Assembly: GCF_001552155.1 (NCBI RefSeq)
Contig: NZ_BCQQ01000001.1
Location: 62,001 to 126,000, forward strand
Direction: 5' to 3'
DNA from: Actinomadura formosensis NBRC 14204
Lineage (GTDB): Bacteria; Actinomycetota; Actinomycetes; Streptosporangiales; Streptosporangiaceae
DNA length: 64,000 nucleotides
The notes beneath the pieces are model-generated. The model had not been told where the DNA came from and did no database searches. It saw nothing but the letters and a program-made list of their open reading frames with translations. A program made the position numbers and the translations under genes. The first letter of the stretch is position 1. Every line of letters begins with the position of its first letter. Below, in pieces: positions 20,155-29,039 of the stretch.

Positions 20155-21432
20155 CTATCCGACGGAGGACTCCCCCAAGGACCGCGTGACCTCGCCGGGG
20201 ACGGCGGGTCCGGTCCCTTGGCGGTGCTGGCGGTGCAGACCCGTCAGGTAGCGCTCGACGCCCTCGATGACGCGGGCCGTCCGGTAGGAGGGGAAGACGT
20301 CGAAGGCGTGCTGGGCCCCCTTCATCTCGGCATGGATGACGGGTGACTTGGAGACGTCCCGGAGCCGTTCCACGAACCGGCGTGCTTCGGCCACGGGGAT
20401 GAGCGAGTCGCGGCTTCCGTGGATGACGAAGAAGGGCGGCGCGTCCTCGCTGATGTACGTGACGGGGGACGCCTTGGCGTACGCTTCCCGGTTCCCTTCG
20501 AAGGGCTGCTTGATCACCATTCGTTCCATGAGGCCGGTGGCGCCCATGGGACGCGGCCACGGCCCCGGTTCGAAGAGGTTGTAGACGCCGTAGAACGGGA
20601 CGGCACCCTGCACGCTGGTGTCGGTGTCCTCGAAGCCCGGCTGGAATTCGGGCACGTTCGCCGTCAACGCGACCATCGCCGCGAGGTGCCCGCCGGCCGA
20701 ACCACCGGTCACACAGAGGAAGCCGGGATCGGCTCCGTACTCCCTGGCGTGCTCCCTGTACCAGGCGAGGAAGTGCTTGAGGTCGATGAGGTGCTCGGGC
20801 CAGGTGGCGCGGGGGCTGAGCCGGTAGTTGACGTTGAAGCCGACCCATCCCTGCGAGGCCATGTGGTTGAGCAAGGGCAATCCCTGCTCGCGTTTGTCTC
20901 CGATGACCCACGCGCCGCCGTGGATCTGCATGAGCCCGGGACGCAGTTCATCGCCGGGGAGCTCGCCGGTCGGCCGGAAGACGTCCAGCTTCAGGCGCAG
21001 CCGGCCGTCCTCGCGGTAGACGACGTTGCGTTCGACCCGCACGCCTTTGCGCGGGATCAGGCACAGCGGCGGGACGATCAGATGCGAGAGCGGATAGTGG
21101 GGAGCGCCTTCGGGGTCCAGGTCGAGGGGCGCGCCGCTGCCCCGCAGCGTGACGACCGTACGGCGGGACGCGACGATGGTGGCCGCGACGCCCGCCATGC
21201 CCAGCGCCGCCAGGGCGAGACCCGTCCAGCCGGGCCAGCCGTCCAGTCCACCGAACACGGCCGTGAGCGTGGTGGCGACGGCCCCGGTGACGAGCACGTG
21301 CGGCGCCATCTCGATGGTCAGCCACCCCAGGAAGAAACTCGGCGTGAGCAGGACGGCGCTGCGCCGGGGAGCGTGCGCGTTGGCGGCGGCCAGGGCGAGC
21401 AGGATCCCGAGGACGAGCAGGACGTAGGTCAT
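20155..21432 (-). CDS. Membrane-anchored alpha/beta hydrolase (esterase/lipase)
   Basis: About 425 residues. Three N-terminal hydrophobic segments (about residues 3-18, 27-60 and 68-90) are followed by an alpha/beta-hydrolase of the hormone-sensitive-lipase/BD-FAE class. The oxyanion motif is IHGGAWVIGDKR, the nucleophile Ser lies in VTGGSAGGHLAA, the acid residue in HGSRDSLIPV and the His near GAQHAFDVFP. The catalytic domain probably faces one side of the membrane; substrate unknown. ATG at 21432. It is divergent from lhr across a 120-base gap. Confidence 0.88.
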   Translation of the reverse strand: MTYVLLVLGILLALAAANAHAPRRSAVLLTPSFFLGWLTIEMAPHVLVTGAVATTLTAVFGGLDGWPGWTGLALAALGMAGVAATIVASRRTVVTLRGSGAPLDLDPEGAPHYPLSHLIVPPLCLIPRKGVRVERNVVYREDGRLRLKLDVFRPTGELPGDELRPGLMQIHGGAWVIGDKREQGLPLLNHMASQGWVGFNVNYRLSPRATWPEHLIDLKHFLAWYREHAREYGADPGFLCVTGGSAGGHLAAMVALTANVPEFQPGFEDTDTSVQGAVPFYGVYNLFEPGPWPRPMGATGLMERMVIKQPFEGNREAYAKASPVTYISEDAPPFFVIHGSRDSLIPVAEARRFVERLRDVSKSPVIHAEMKGAQHAFDVFPSYRTARVIEGVERYLTGLHRQHRQGTGPAVPGEVTRSLGESSVG

Positions 21433-21524
21433 CGAGATCCCCTTGGCGGCGAGTGTCCCATCCGTAGAACCATGCCCGGACAAGTGCTTGCTTACAAGGT
21501 GACGCCCGCCACCCCGTCGCGTTC

Positions 21525-21546
21525 TGTCGGCCCCGCAAGGCAGTAT
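21525..21546 (+). promoter_or_regulatory. Candidate PafBC-like promoter of lhr
   Basis: TGTCGGCC (21525-21532), 8 bases, CAGTAT (21541-21546), then six bases to the lhr ATG at 21553. The spacing equals that of the recA and ung promoters, but the upstream box ends CC instead of TG and the -10 begins CA instead of TA. Transcription from it would be leaderless. Confidence 0.4.
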
Positions 21547-21552
21547 GGCGCC

Positions 21553-24500
21553 ATGGGCGGTGACGTGCTCGAACGCTTCTCCCCGGCGACCCGCGCCTGG
21601 TTCCGCGGGGCGTTCGCCGCGCCCACCCCCGCCCAGGCTGGGGCGTGGGAGTCCATCACGGGCGGCGGCGACACGCTCGTCGTCGCGCCCACCGGGTCCG
21701 GCAAGACCCTGGCGGCGTTCCTGTGGTCGCTGGACCGGCTCGCCACCGGGCCCGTCCCGGACGATCCGCTGCGGCGCTGCCGCGTCCTGTACGTGTCGCC
21801 GCTGAAGGCCCTCGCCGTGGACGTCGAGCGCAACCTGCGCGCCCCGCTGACCGGGATCCGGCAGGCGGCGCGCCGGCTCGGCCTGCCCGAGCCGGCGGTC
21901 CGGGTCGGGATGCGGTCGGGCGACACCCCGGCCGACGAGCGCCGCCGGCTCGCCGTCAAGCCGCCGGACATCCTGATCACCACGCCCGAGTCGCTGTTCC
22001 TGATCCTGACCTCGCGGGCGCGCGAGTCGCTGCGCGGTGTCGAGACCGTCATCGTGGACGAGGTGCACGCGGTGGCGGGCACCAAGCGCGGCGCGCACCT
22101 GGCGCTCTCCCTCGAACGGCTGGACGACCTCCTCGATCGGCCCGCCCAGCGGATCGGCCTGTCGGCGACCGTCCGTCCCGCGGACGAGGTGGCGGCCTTC
22201 CTGGGCGGGACGAACCCGGCCTCCGTCGTCCAGCCTCCGTCCGACAAGGTCTTCGATCTCGACATCGTCGTCCCCGTGGAGGACATGGGCGAGGTCGGCC
22301 AGTTCGTTGACGACTCCGGTACGGCCGACCCCCGGCAGCGCAGCATCTGGCCCCATGTCGAAGACCGTCTGCTCGACCTCATCCAGGCACACCGCTCGAC
22401 ACTGGTGTTCGCCAACTCACGGCGGCTGGCCGAAAGGCTCTGCGGACGGCTGAACGAACTCGCCTACGAACGCACGACGGGCGAGCCCCTGCCCGAGGAC
22501 CACTCCCCCGCCGCCACGATGGCCCAGGCGGGTACGGCCAGAGGCGCCCCTCTGGAGATCGCCAGAGCGCACCACGGCTCGGTCTCCAAGGAGGAACGGG
22601 CCGGCATCGAGAACGCTCTGAAGGAGGGGCGCCTTCCGGCGGTCGTGGCGACGTCCAGCCTGGAACTGGGCATCGACATGGGCGCCGTCGATCTGGTCGT
22701 CCAAGTGGAGTCACCGCCGTCGGTGGCCGGCGGGCTCCAGCGGGTGGGGCGCGCGGGCCACCAGGTCGGTGCCGTCTCCAAGGGCGTGATCTTCCCCAAG
22801 TACCGGGGCGACCTCGTCCAGACGGCGGTGGTGGCCGAGCGGATGCGCGACGGCGAGATCGAGGAGCTGCGCTACCCGCGCAACCCCCTGGACGTCCTCG
22901 CGCAGCAGATCGTCGCGATGGTCTCCATGGACGAATGGACCGTCGACGATCTGGAATCACTGGTCAAGCGCGCCGCTCCCTACGCCACGCTCCCGCGTTC
23001 GGCCCTGGAGGCGTGCCTCGACATGCTCGCCGGGCGCTACCCCAGTGACGAGTTCGGCGAACTCCGCCCACGCCTGGTGTGGGACCGGGTGACGGGCGTC
23101 CTGCACGGCCGTCCCGGCGCGCAACGCCTCGCGGTGACCAGCGGGGGGACGATCCCGGACCGCGGCCTGTTCGGAGTGTTCCTCGCCGGCGGGGCTCCGT
23201 CCGCCCGGGGAACGGCCTCCGGAGGGTCCCGCGTCGGGGAACTGGACGAGGAGATGGTCTACGAGTCGCGCGTCGGCGACGTGTTCGTGCTCGGCGCCAG
23301 CTCGTGGCGCATCGAGGACATCACGCCCGACCGGGTGCTCGTCTCCCCCGCCCCCGGCCGGCCCGGCAAGCTGCCGTTCTGGCACGGCGACACACCGGGG
23401 CGGCCGGCCGAGCTGGGCCGCGCGCTCGGCTCGTTCACCCGCGAGCTGGCCGGCCTGCCCGCGCGGGAGGCCCGCGAGCGCGTCTCCGCCGCGGGGCTGG
23501 ACGCCTGGGCCGCGGCCAACCTCGTCTCCTACGTGAGCGAGCAGCGTGAGGCCACGGGGCACGTCCCCGACGACCGCACGGTGGTCGTCGAACGGTTCCG
23601 CGACGAGCTCGGTGACTGGCGTATGGTCGTCCACTCTCCGCTGGGCGCGCGCGTGCACGCGCCCTGGGCCCTTGCCATCGCGGGCCGTCTGCGCGAACGG
23701 TACGGCGTCGACGCGCAGGCCATGCACGCCGACGACGGCATCGTCATCCGCATCCCGGACATGGACGAGCCGCCCGGCCTCGATCTCGCCGTCTTCGACG
23801 CCGACGACATCGAGCGCGTCGTCGTGGACGAGCTGGGCGGCTCGGCGCTGTTCGCGGCCCGGTTCCGCGAGTGCGCGGCGCGTTCCCTGCTGCTCCCCCG
23901 CCGTCGCCCCGACAGGCGCACGCCGCTCTGGCAGCAGCGCCAGCGCGCCGCGCAGCTCCTCGCCGTCGCGAGCAAGTACCCCTCGTTCCCGATCGTGCTG
24001 GAGACCATCCGCGAGTGCCTGCAGGACGTGTTCGACGTCCCTGGCCTGGTGCAGCTCATGCGCGACCTGTCGGGACGCAAGGTCCGCACGGTCGAGGTGG
24101 AGACGCCGGAGCCGTCGCCCTACGCGCGGTCCCTGCTGTTCCACTACGTCGGCGCGTTCATGTACGAGGGCGACTCCCCGCTCGCCGAACGCCGCGCCCA
24201 GGCACTCGCGCTCGACTCGGCGCTGCTCGCCGAACTGCTCGGCCAGGCCGATCTCCGCGAGCTGCTCGACCCCGACGCCGTCGCCGACACCGAACGCGAA
24301 CTCCAGCGCCTGGCCGCCGACCGCCGTGCCCGCGACATGGAGGGCGTCGCCGACCTCCTCCGCGCCCTCGGGCCCCTCACCACGGCGGAGGTCGCCGAAC
24401 GGGCCCTCGGCCCGGGTGCCGCGCCGAGCGGTCACGCCGCCCTGGAGGGCGAGGCGGCGGGTCCGGACGCGGCTCCGGACTCCGGCGCGGTACTCGCCCT

Positions 24501-26220
24501 GGTGGCGCGGTGGCTGGTGGAGCTGGAAGGAGCGCGGCGGGCGATCCGGGTGCGGGTCGCCGGGCAGGAGCGCTGGGCCGCGATCGAGGACGCGGGGCGG
24601 CTCCGCGACGCGCTCGGGGCGCCGCTGCCCGTGGGCGTCCCGGAAGCGTTCCTCGAACCGGTGGGCGACCCGCTCGGCGACCTGATCTCCCGGTACGCGC
24701 GCACACACGGGCCGTTCCGGGCGGGTGAGGCCGCCGCCCGCTTCGGGCTGGGCATCGCCGTGGTCGTGGAGACCCTGCGGCGGCTGGCGGGCGCGGGCCG
24801 GGTCGTCGAGGGCGAGTTCCTGCCCGCCCAGGCCGTTGCGGGCCCGCTGACGGCCGAATGGTGCGACACCGGCGTCCTGCGCGTGCTGCGGCGCCGCAGC
24901 CTGGCCCGGCTCCGCGCCGAGGTGGAACCGTCCCCGCCGGAGTCACTCGGCCGTTTCCTGCCCGCCTGGCACGGCGTTTACGGCGGGTCGCGGCTGCGGG
25001 GCGTCGACGCGCTCGTCCAGGCGATCGAGCAGTTGCAGGGCGCGGCGGTCCCGGCGTCCGCGCTGGAGTCGCTGATCCTGCCGTCCCGGGTGCCCGGCTA
25101 CACCCCCGCCATGCTGGACGAGCTGACGTCCGCCGGCGAGGTCGTGTGGGCGGGGCAGGGCGGTCTGCCGGGCGGCGACGGCTGGGTGGCGCTCTACCTG
25201 GCCGACACCGCGCCGCTCCTCATGCCGGAACCCGCGGAGATCACCCTCACGCCCGTGCATCGGGCCGTCCTGGACGCGCTCGGTGACGGCGGCGCCCACT
25301 TCTTCCGGACGCTGTCCGACCGGGTGAACAAGGACGTCACCGCGAACGATGCCGACCTCGTCACCGCCCTGTGGGACCTCGTATGGTCCGGGCACCTCAC
25401 CAACGACACGATGGCGCCGTTGCGCGCCGCGCTGGGGTCCGGCCGTCCGGCGCACCGTTCCCGGACGACACGCCGCGGCCGTCCCGTCCTGCCGTCCAGG
25501 ACGGGCCCGCCCACGGTCGCCGGACGCTGGTGGCCGCTCCCCGAGCGGGAGGCCACCGCGACACTGCGGTCCCACGCCCTCGCCGAAGCCCTCCTGGAGC
25601 GGTACGGCATCGTGATACGCGGTGCTGTCGCCGCCGAACGCACCCCCGGCGGTTTCTCCGCCGTCTACCCGGTGCTCCGCGCGTTCGAGGAGACGGGCCG
25701 GTGCCGCCGGGGCTACTTCGTCGAGGGCCTGGGAGCCGCCCAGTTCGCCCTGCCGGGCGCCGTCGACCGGCTCCGCGCGCTCCGCCCCGCGGCCGCTCCC
25801 CCGGGCGACGTCCCCGCACTCTGGGAGACGCCCCGCGAACCCGGCGGCCGGGCCCTCGTCCTCGCCGCCACCGACCCGGCCAACCCGTACGGGGCGGCGC
25901 TGCCCTGGCCGGAACGCGGTGAGGAGGCCGCCGGCGGCCACAAGCCCGGCCGCAAGGCGGGCGCGCTGGTCGTGCTGGTCGAGGGGCGCCTCGTCCTCTA
26001 TGTCGAACGCGGCGGCCGGACCCTGCTGACCTGGTCCGATGATCCGGGCATCCGGCAACCGGCGGTGGACGCCCTGGCGCTGGCCGTCCGCGAGGGCGCC
26101 CTGGGCAAGCTGACCGTGGAACGCGCCGACGGGGAAGCGATCAGCGACTCCCCGCTGGCCGCCGCCCTGGAGTCCGCGGGTTTCCATCCGACCCCCCGGG
26201 GCCTGCGCCTCCGCTCCTGA
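21553..26220 (+). CDS. lhr: ATP-dependent helicase Lhr
   Basis: Very large superfamily 2 helicase of 1555 residues, close to mycobacterial Lhr, a 3'-5' DNA/RNA-DNA helicase with a role in DNA-damage responses. Motif I is APTGSGKT (Lys51), motif II is DEVH (from Asp169), motif III is GLSATVRP, and motif VI lies in QRVGRAGHQVG (near residue 400). A winged-helix and beta-barrel core follows, and then a long C-terminal region of tandem winged-helix-like domains. The ATG at 21553 opens MGGDVLERFSPATRAWF. The frame is also open far upstream across the antisense of the esterase gene, which is not real coding. Confidence 0.95.
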   Translation: MGGDVLERFSPATRAWFRGAFAAPTPAQAGAWESITGGGDTLVVAPTGSGKTLAAFLWSLDRLATGPVPDDPLRRCRVLYVSPLKALAVDVERNLRAPLTGIRQAARRLGLPEPAVRVGMRSGDTPADERRRLAVKPPDILITTPESLFLILTSRARESLRGVETVIVDEVHAVAGTKRGAHLALSLERLDDLLDRPAQRIGLSATVRPADEVAAFLGGTNPASVVQPPSDKVFDLDIVVPVEDMGEVGQFVDDSGTADPRQRSIWPHVEDRLLDLIQAHRSTLVFANSRRLAERLCGRLNELAYERTTGEPLPEDHSPAATMAQAGTARGAPLEIARAHHGSVSKEERAGIENALKEGRLPAVVATSSLELGIDMGAVDLVVQVESPPSVAGGLQRVGRAGHQVGAVSKGVIFPKYRGDLVQTAVVAERMRDGEIEELRYPRNPLDVLAQQIVAMVSMDEWTVDDLESLVKRAAPYATLPRSALEACLDMLAGRYPSDEFGELRPRLVWDRVTGVLHGRPGAQRLAVTSGGTIPDRGLFGVFLAGGAPSARGTASGGSRVGELDEEMVYESRVGDVFVLGASSWRIEDITPDRVLVSPAPGRPGKLPFWHGDTPGRPAELGRALGSFTRELAGLPAREARERVSAAGLDAWAAANLVSYVSEQREATGHVPDDRTVVVERFRDELGDWRMVVHSPLGARVHAPWALAIAGRLRERYGVDAQAMHADDGIVIRIPDMDEPPGLDLAVFDADDIERVVVDELGGSALFAARFRECAARSLLLPRRRPDRRTPLWQQRQRAAQLLAVASKYPSFPIVLETIRECLQDVFDVPGLVQLMRDLSGRKVRTVEVETPEPSPYARSLLFHYVGAFMYEGDSPLAERRAQALALDSALLAELLGQADLRELLDPDAVADTERELQRLAADRRARDMEGVADLLRALGPLTTAEVAERALGPGAAPSGHAALEGEAAGPDAAPDSGAVLALVARWLVELEGARRAIRVRVAGQERWAAIEDAGRLRDALGAPLPVGVPEAFLEPVGDPLGDLISRYARTHGPFRAGEAAARFGLGIAVVVETLRRLAGAGRVVEGEFLPAQAVAGPLTAEWCDTGVLRVLRRRSLARLRAEVEPSPPESLGRFLPAWHGVYGGSRLRGVDALVQAIEQLQGAAVPASALESLILPSRVPGYTPAMLDELTSAGEVVWAGQGGLPGGDGWVALYLADTAPLLMPEPAEITLTPVHRAVLDALGDGGAHFFRTLSDRVNKDVTANDADLVTALWDLVWSGHLTNDTMAPLRAALGSGRPAHRSRTTRRGRPVLPSRTGPPTVAGRWWPLPEREATATLRSHALAEALLERYGIVIRGAVAAERTPGGFSAVYPVLRAFEETGRCRRGYFVEGLGAAQFALPGAVDRLRALRPAAAPPGDVPALWETPREPGGRALVLAATDPANPYGAALPWPERGEEAAGGHKPGRKAGALVVLVEGRLVLYVERGGRTLLTWSDDPGIRQPAVDALALAVREGALGKLTVERADGEAISDSPLAAALESAGFHPTPRGLRLRS

Positions 26221-26265
26221 TCATGCGTGATCGCGGCGGACGCGTTCCGGGGAGGCGGCCCGGGG

Positions 26266-28593
26266 TCAGCGGCGGCGTTTGAACATGGCGATCAGGCCCC
26301 GGAGGGCTCGTTCGTCCAGGGAACCGAACGGGTTGTCGTGGACGAGGTAGGTCCAGGTCGCGGAGGGGCGTTTCAGGCCGGCGGAGGCCAGGTCGATGCC
26401 GCTCTCATCGGCGGTCAGGGCCGCGAAGGCGGCCACCGCGCGGTTCCGGGCGTCGCCGAGGAGGCGTTTGCCCGCCGGGACAGCCTCGCGGTTGAACTCG
26501 ATCAGCGGGTCCAGGCCGCGGCCGAGGGAGCGCAGGTGGATGCCCTCGCGCAGGTCGGCGAGGTAGGCCAGGTGCTCGGCCCAGCAGCGGTCCAGGTGGT
26601 ACAGGACGATCTGGCGCGCGGCGGCGGTGACCGCGCCCGCGCCCGCGATCGCGGTGAGCTCGGCGTGCCGTCCGGGGGCGGCGGCGGCCATGGCCCGGCC
26701 GGCGGCGTCGCCGTGCAGGACGGCGTCGCGTTCGGTGAGAAGCTCGCGGCGCTGCAGTCCGATCAGGTGGTTGTAGCGCCAGGTGTTGCGGTGCAGTTCG
26801 AGGGCGACGCCCTCGGCGACGCGCTGGGCGTGGCCGACGATCCAGTGCGCGCCCTTGTCGGTGATCAGCCCGTCGTCGTCCGAGGGCGCCCTGCTCTTCT
26901 CGTCGGGCGCGTAGCGGGTGACGAGGTCGTCCTGGAGGCTGGTGAAGAAGACGGAGCCGCCGGGGTCGCCCTGCCGGCCGGCGCGGCCGCGGAGCTGGTC
27001 GTCCAGGCGGCTGCTGTGGTAACGGCCGGTGCCGATGACGAGGAGTCCGCCCGCCTCGGCGACGCGGTCGTGGTCGGAGCCCGGCGCGTCGGCGGGCGCG
27101 GTGCCCGGGGCGGTGGACGGGCTGCCGCCGAGGCGGATGTCGGTGCCGCGGCCCGCCATCTGGGTCGAGACGGTGATCGCGCCGTGGGCCCCGGCCTCGG
27201 CGATGATCGCGGCCTCCTCGGCGTCGTTCTTGGCGTTGAGGACGACCCCGTCCAGCCCGGCGCGGGCGAGGCGGCGGGCGAGGCGCTCGGACTCGGCGAC
27301 GTCGCCGGTGCCGACCAGCACCGGCCGCCCGGCGGCGTGCGCGGCGGCGATCTCCTCGACGATCGCGACGTCCTTGTCGGCGGTGGTCGCGTAGAGGCGG
27401 TCGGGCTCGTCCACACGGACGCAGGGCCGGTTCGGCGGGATGATCGCGATCTGCAGCGAGTAGAACTCGGTGAGCCGGCCGGACACGGCCATCGCCGTGC
27501 CGGTCATCCCGCACCGGACGGGGTAGCGCCCGATCAGCTCCTGGACGGTGATCGAGTCGAGGATCTCGCCGCTCGGGGACGCCTCCAGGGCCTCCTTCGC
27601 CTCCACCGCGGCCTGCAGCCCGTCCGGCCAGCGCTGCAGCAGCGCGACCCGGCCCCGCGACTCGCTGATCAGCTTCACCGCGCCGTCCAGGACGATGTAG
27701 TCCACATCGCGGTGCAGCAGGACCTCGGCGTGCAGCGCCACGTTCACCGCGGTGAGCGTGGAAAGGTTCTCGGGCGCGTAGAGGTCCAGGTTCAGAACGC
27801 GTTCCACCTCGCGTGCCCCGGCCGGCGTGAGCTGGACGTTCCGCGCCTCGTCGTCGGTGGCGTAGTGCAGGCCGGGCCGCAGCCGCCGGACGAGGTCGGC
27901 GTGCCGGGGGTCGGCGGCGTCGAGGCCGGCGGCCCCGGCGAGGACGAGCGGCGTCATGGCCTCGTCCACGAGCACCGAGTCGGCCTCGTCGATCAGCACG
28001 GCGGACGGCGAGGGCAGGACCAGGTCGCCGGGGTCGGTGGCGAGCCGGTCCCGCAGCAGGTCGAAGCCGACCTCGCTGACCGGCGCGTACGTCACGTCGG
28101 CCGCGTACGCCGACCGCCGCTCGCCGGGCGTGGACGACTGCCCCACCCAGCCCACGGAGACGCCCAGCATCGCATGCAGCGGGCCCATCCACTGCGCGTC
28201 GCGGCGCGCCAGGTAGTCGTTGACCGACAGCACGTGCACCTGACGGCCGCGCAACGCGTGCCCGGCGGCGGCCAGGGCCCCCGCCAGGGTCTTGCCCTCG
28301 CCGGTCGCCATCTCGGCGACGTGCCCGGACAGCAGCGCGAGCGTCCCGATCAGCTGGACGTCGAACGGCCGCTCCCCCAGCGTCCGGCGGGCGGCCTCCC
28401 GGCCGAGGGCGCACAGCTCCGCCGGGTCGTCCTCCGCGCGGAGAGCGGACACGGCGGAGGTCAGCTCGGCATCGGACAGCTCCCGGACCCGGGACTCGCG
28501 CCTTCCCGCCTCGTCCGCCAGCGCGCGGAAGGGCGCCAGGTCGACGCTGCCCGGCTTCTGGGCGAGCCTCCGCAGCCGGTCACGCAGCGCCAT
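26266..28593 (-). CDS. secA2: Accessory preprotein translocase ATPase SecA2
   Basis: SecA-family motor of 775 residues, shorter than housekeeping SecA (about 900 or more) and lacking the C-terminal zinc-binding tail, so it fits SecA2. Walker A is MATGEGKT, the DEAD-type box is LIDEADSVLVDEA, and later motifs are GMTGTAMAV, VLVGTGDVAESE, TQMAGRGTDIRLGG and LRGRAGRQGDPG. It would power export of a specialised set of proteins through SecYEG. ATG at 28593. It converges on lhr with a 45-base gap. Confidence 0.93.
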   Translation of the reverse strand: MALRDRLRRLAQKPGSVDLAPFRALADEAGRRESRVRELSDAELTSAVSALRAEDDPAELCALGREAARRTLGERPFDVQLIGTLALLSGHVAEMATGEGKTLAGALAAAGHALRGRQVHVLSVNDYLARRDAQWMGPLHAMLGVSVGWVGQSSTPGERRSAYAADVTYAPVSEVGFDLLRDRLATDPGDLVLPSPSAVLIDEADSVLVDEAMTPLVLAGAAGLDAADPRHADLVRRLRPGLHYATDDEARNVQLTPAGAREVERVLNLDLYAPENLSTLTAVNVALHAEVLLHRDVDYIVLDGAVKLISESRGRVALLQRWPDGLQAAVEAKEALEASPSGEILDSITVQELIGRYPVRCGMTGTAMAVSGRLTEFYSLQIAIIPPNRPCVRVDEPDRLYATTADKDVAIVEEIAAAHAAGRPVLVGTGDVAESERLARRLARAGLDGVVLNAKNDAEEAAIIAEAGAHGAITVSTQMAGRGTDIRLGGSPSTAPGTAPADAPGSDHDRVAEAGGLLVIGTGRYHSSRLDDQLRGRAGRQGDPGGSVFFTSLQDDLVTRYAPDEKSRAPSDDDGLITDKGAHWIVGHAQRVAEGVALELHRNTWRYNHLIGLQRRELLTERDAVLHGDAAGRAMAAAAPGRHAELTAIAGAGAVTAAARQIVLYHLDRCWAEHLAYLADLREGIHLRSLGRGLDPLIEFNREAVPAGKRLLGDARNRAVAAFAALTADESGIDLASAGLKRPSATWTYLVHDNPFGSLDERALRGLIAMFKRRR

Positions 28594-28827
28594 GGCGTCC
28601 CCTCGGTCGATCTGTCGCGGTCCCCCCCGCGGGCGGGTCCGAGACGGCGTTCCCCTCCATGATCCCAGTGTGGAGGCCAGTGCCGCCAAGGGCGTTCTCC
28701 GCTGTTGGTCTGAGTCCGATTTCATTCCTTGGTTGGATCCCTTCCGCCCCTTCCGTTTGAGATCATGAGGTCATCACGGGGTTGCGGTGGCCAAGGGGAA
28801 AGCGTCACCGCGGAACGGGGTTTCGCC

Positions 28828-28968
28828 ATGACACCTACGGCACGGAAGGCAGCCGCGCTCCGGCGCAAGCGCCAGATCATCAGCCAGACCGTCATCGACC
28901 GGGCGCTGAACGATCCGCGGCGCCACAAGGAGGCCGCCGTCGCGGCGGCGTCGCCGGGTAGCCGCTGA
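28828..28968 (+). CDS. Short basic protein, unrecognised
   Basis: A 46-codon frame starting MTPTARKAAALRRKRQIIS, with a GGAACGGGG stretch nine bases before the ATG. The product would be a basic, mostly helical peptide. I do not recognise a family. It is supported only by the ribosome site, the gap around it and a terminator that follows, so it could be chance. Confidence 0.35.
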   Translation: MTPTARKAAALRRKRQIISQTVIDRALNDPRRHKEAAVAAASPGSR

Positions 28969-28984
28969 AGGAACGGTCCACAAA

Positions 28985-29014
28985 AGCGCCCCCCGCCGGC
29001 CGGCGGGGGGCGCT
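28985..29014. terminator. Bidirectional terminator
   Basis: A perfect 15-bp inverted repeat without a loop (28985-28999 with 29000-29014) between the short plus-strand frame and the ROK gene. On the minus strand it is followed by TTTTG, so it best serves the ROK gene. Confidence 0.8.
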
Positions 29015-29039
29015 CGGCTTCGCCTGAGCCGCCCCGCCG

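Noticed and set aside
20419-26220. A 1933-codon plus-strand frame beginning inside the esterase gene
   Set aside because: The first 378 codons are antisense to the esterase. Family similarity starts at the Lhr N terminus, so lhr begins at 21553.
27134-27155. TGTCGGTG resembling the PafBC upstream box inside secA2
   Set aside because: No TANNNT at 8 bases distance, and it lies inside coding sequence.
26227-28662. Long plus-strand frame opposite secA2
   Set aside because: Composition (strings of Gly, Arg, Val, Asp and Gln) is that of a high-GC antisense shadow; SecA2 motifs on the other strand are complete.
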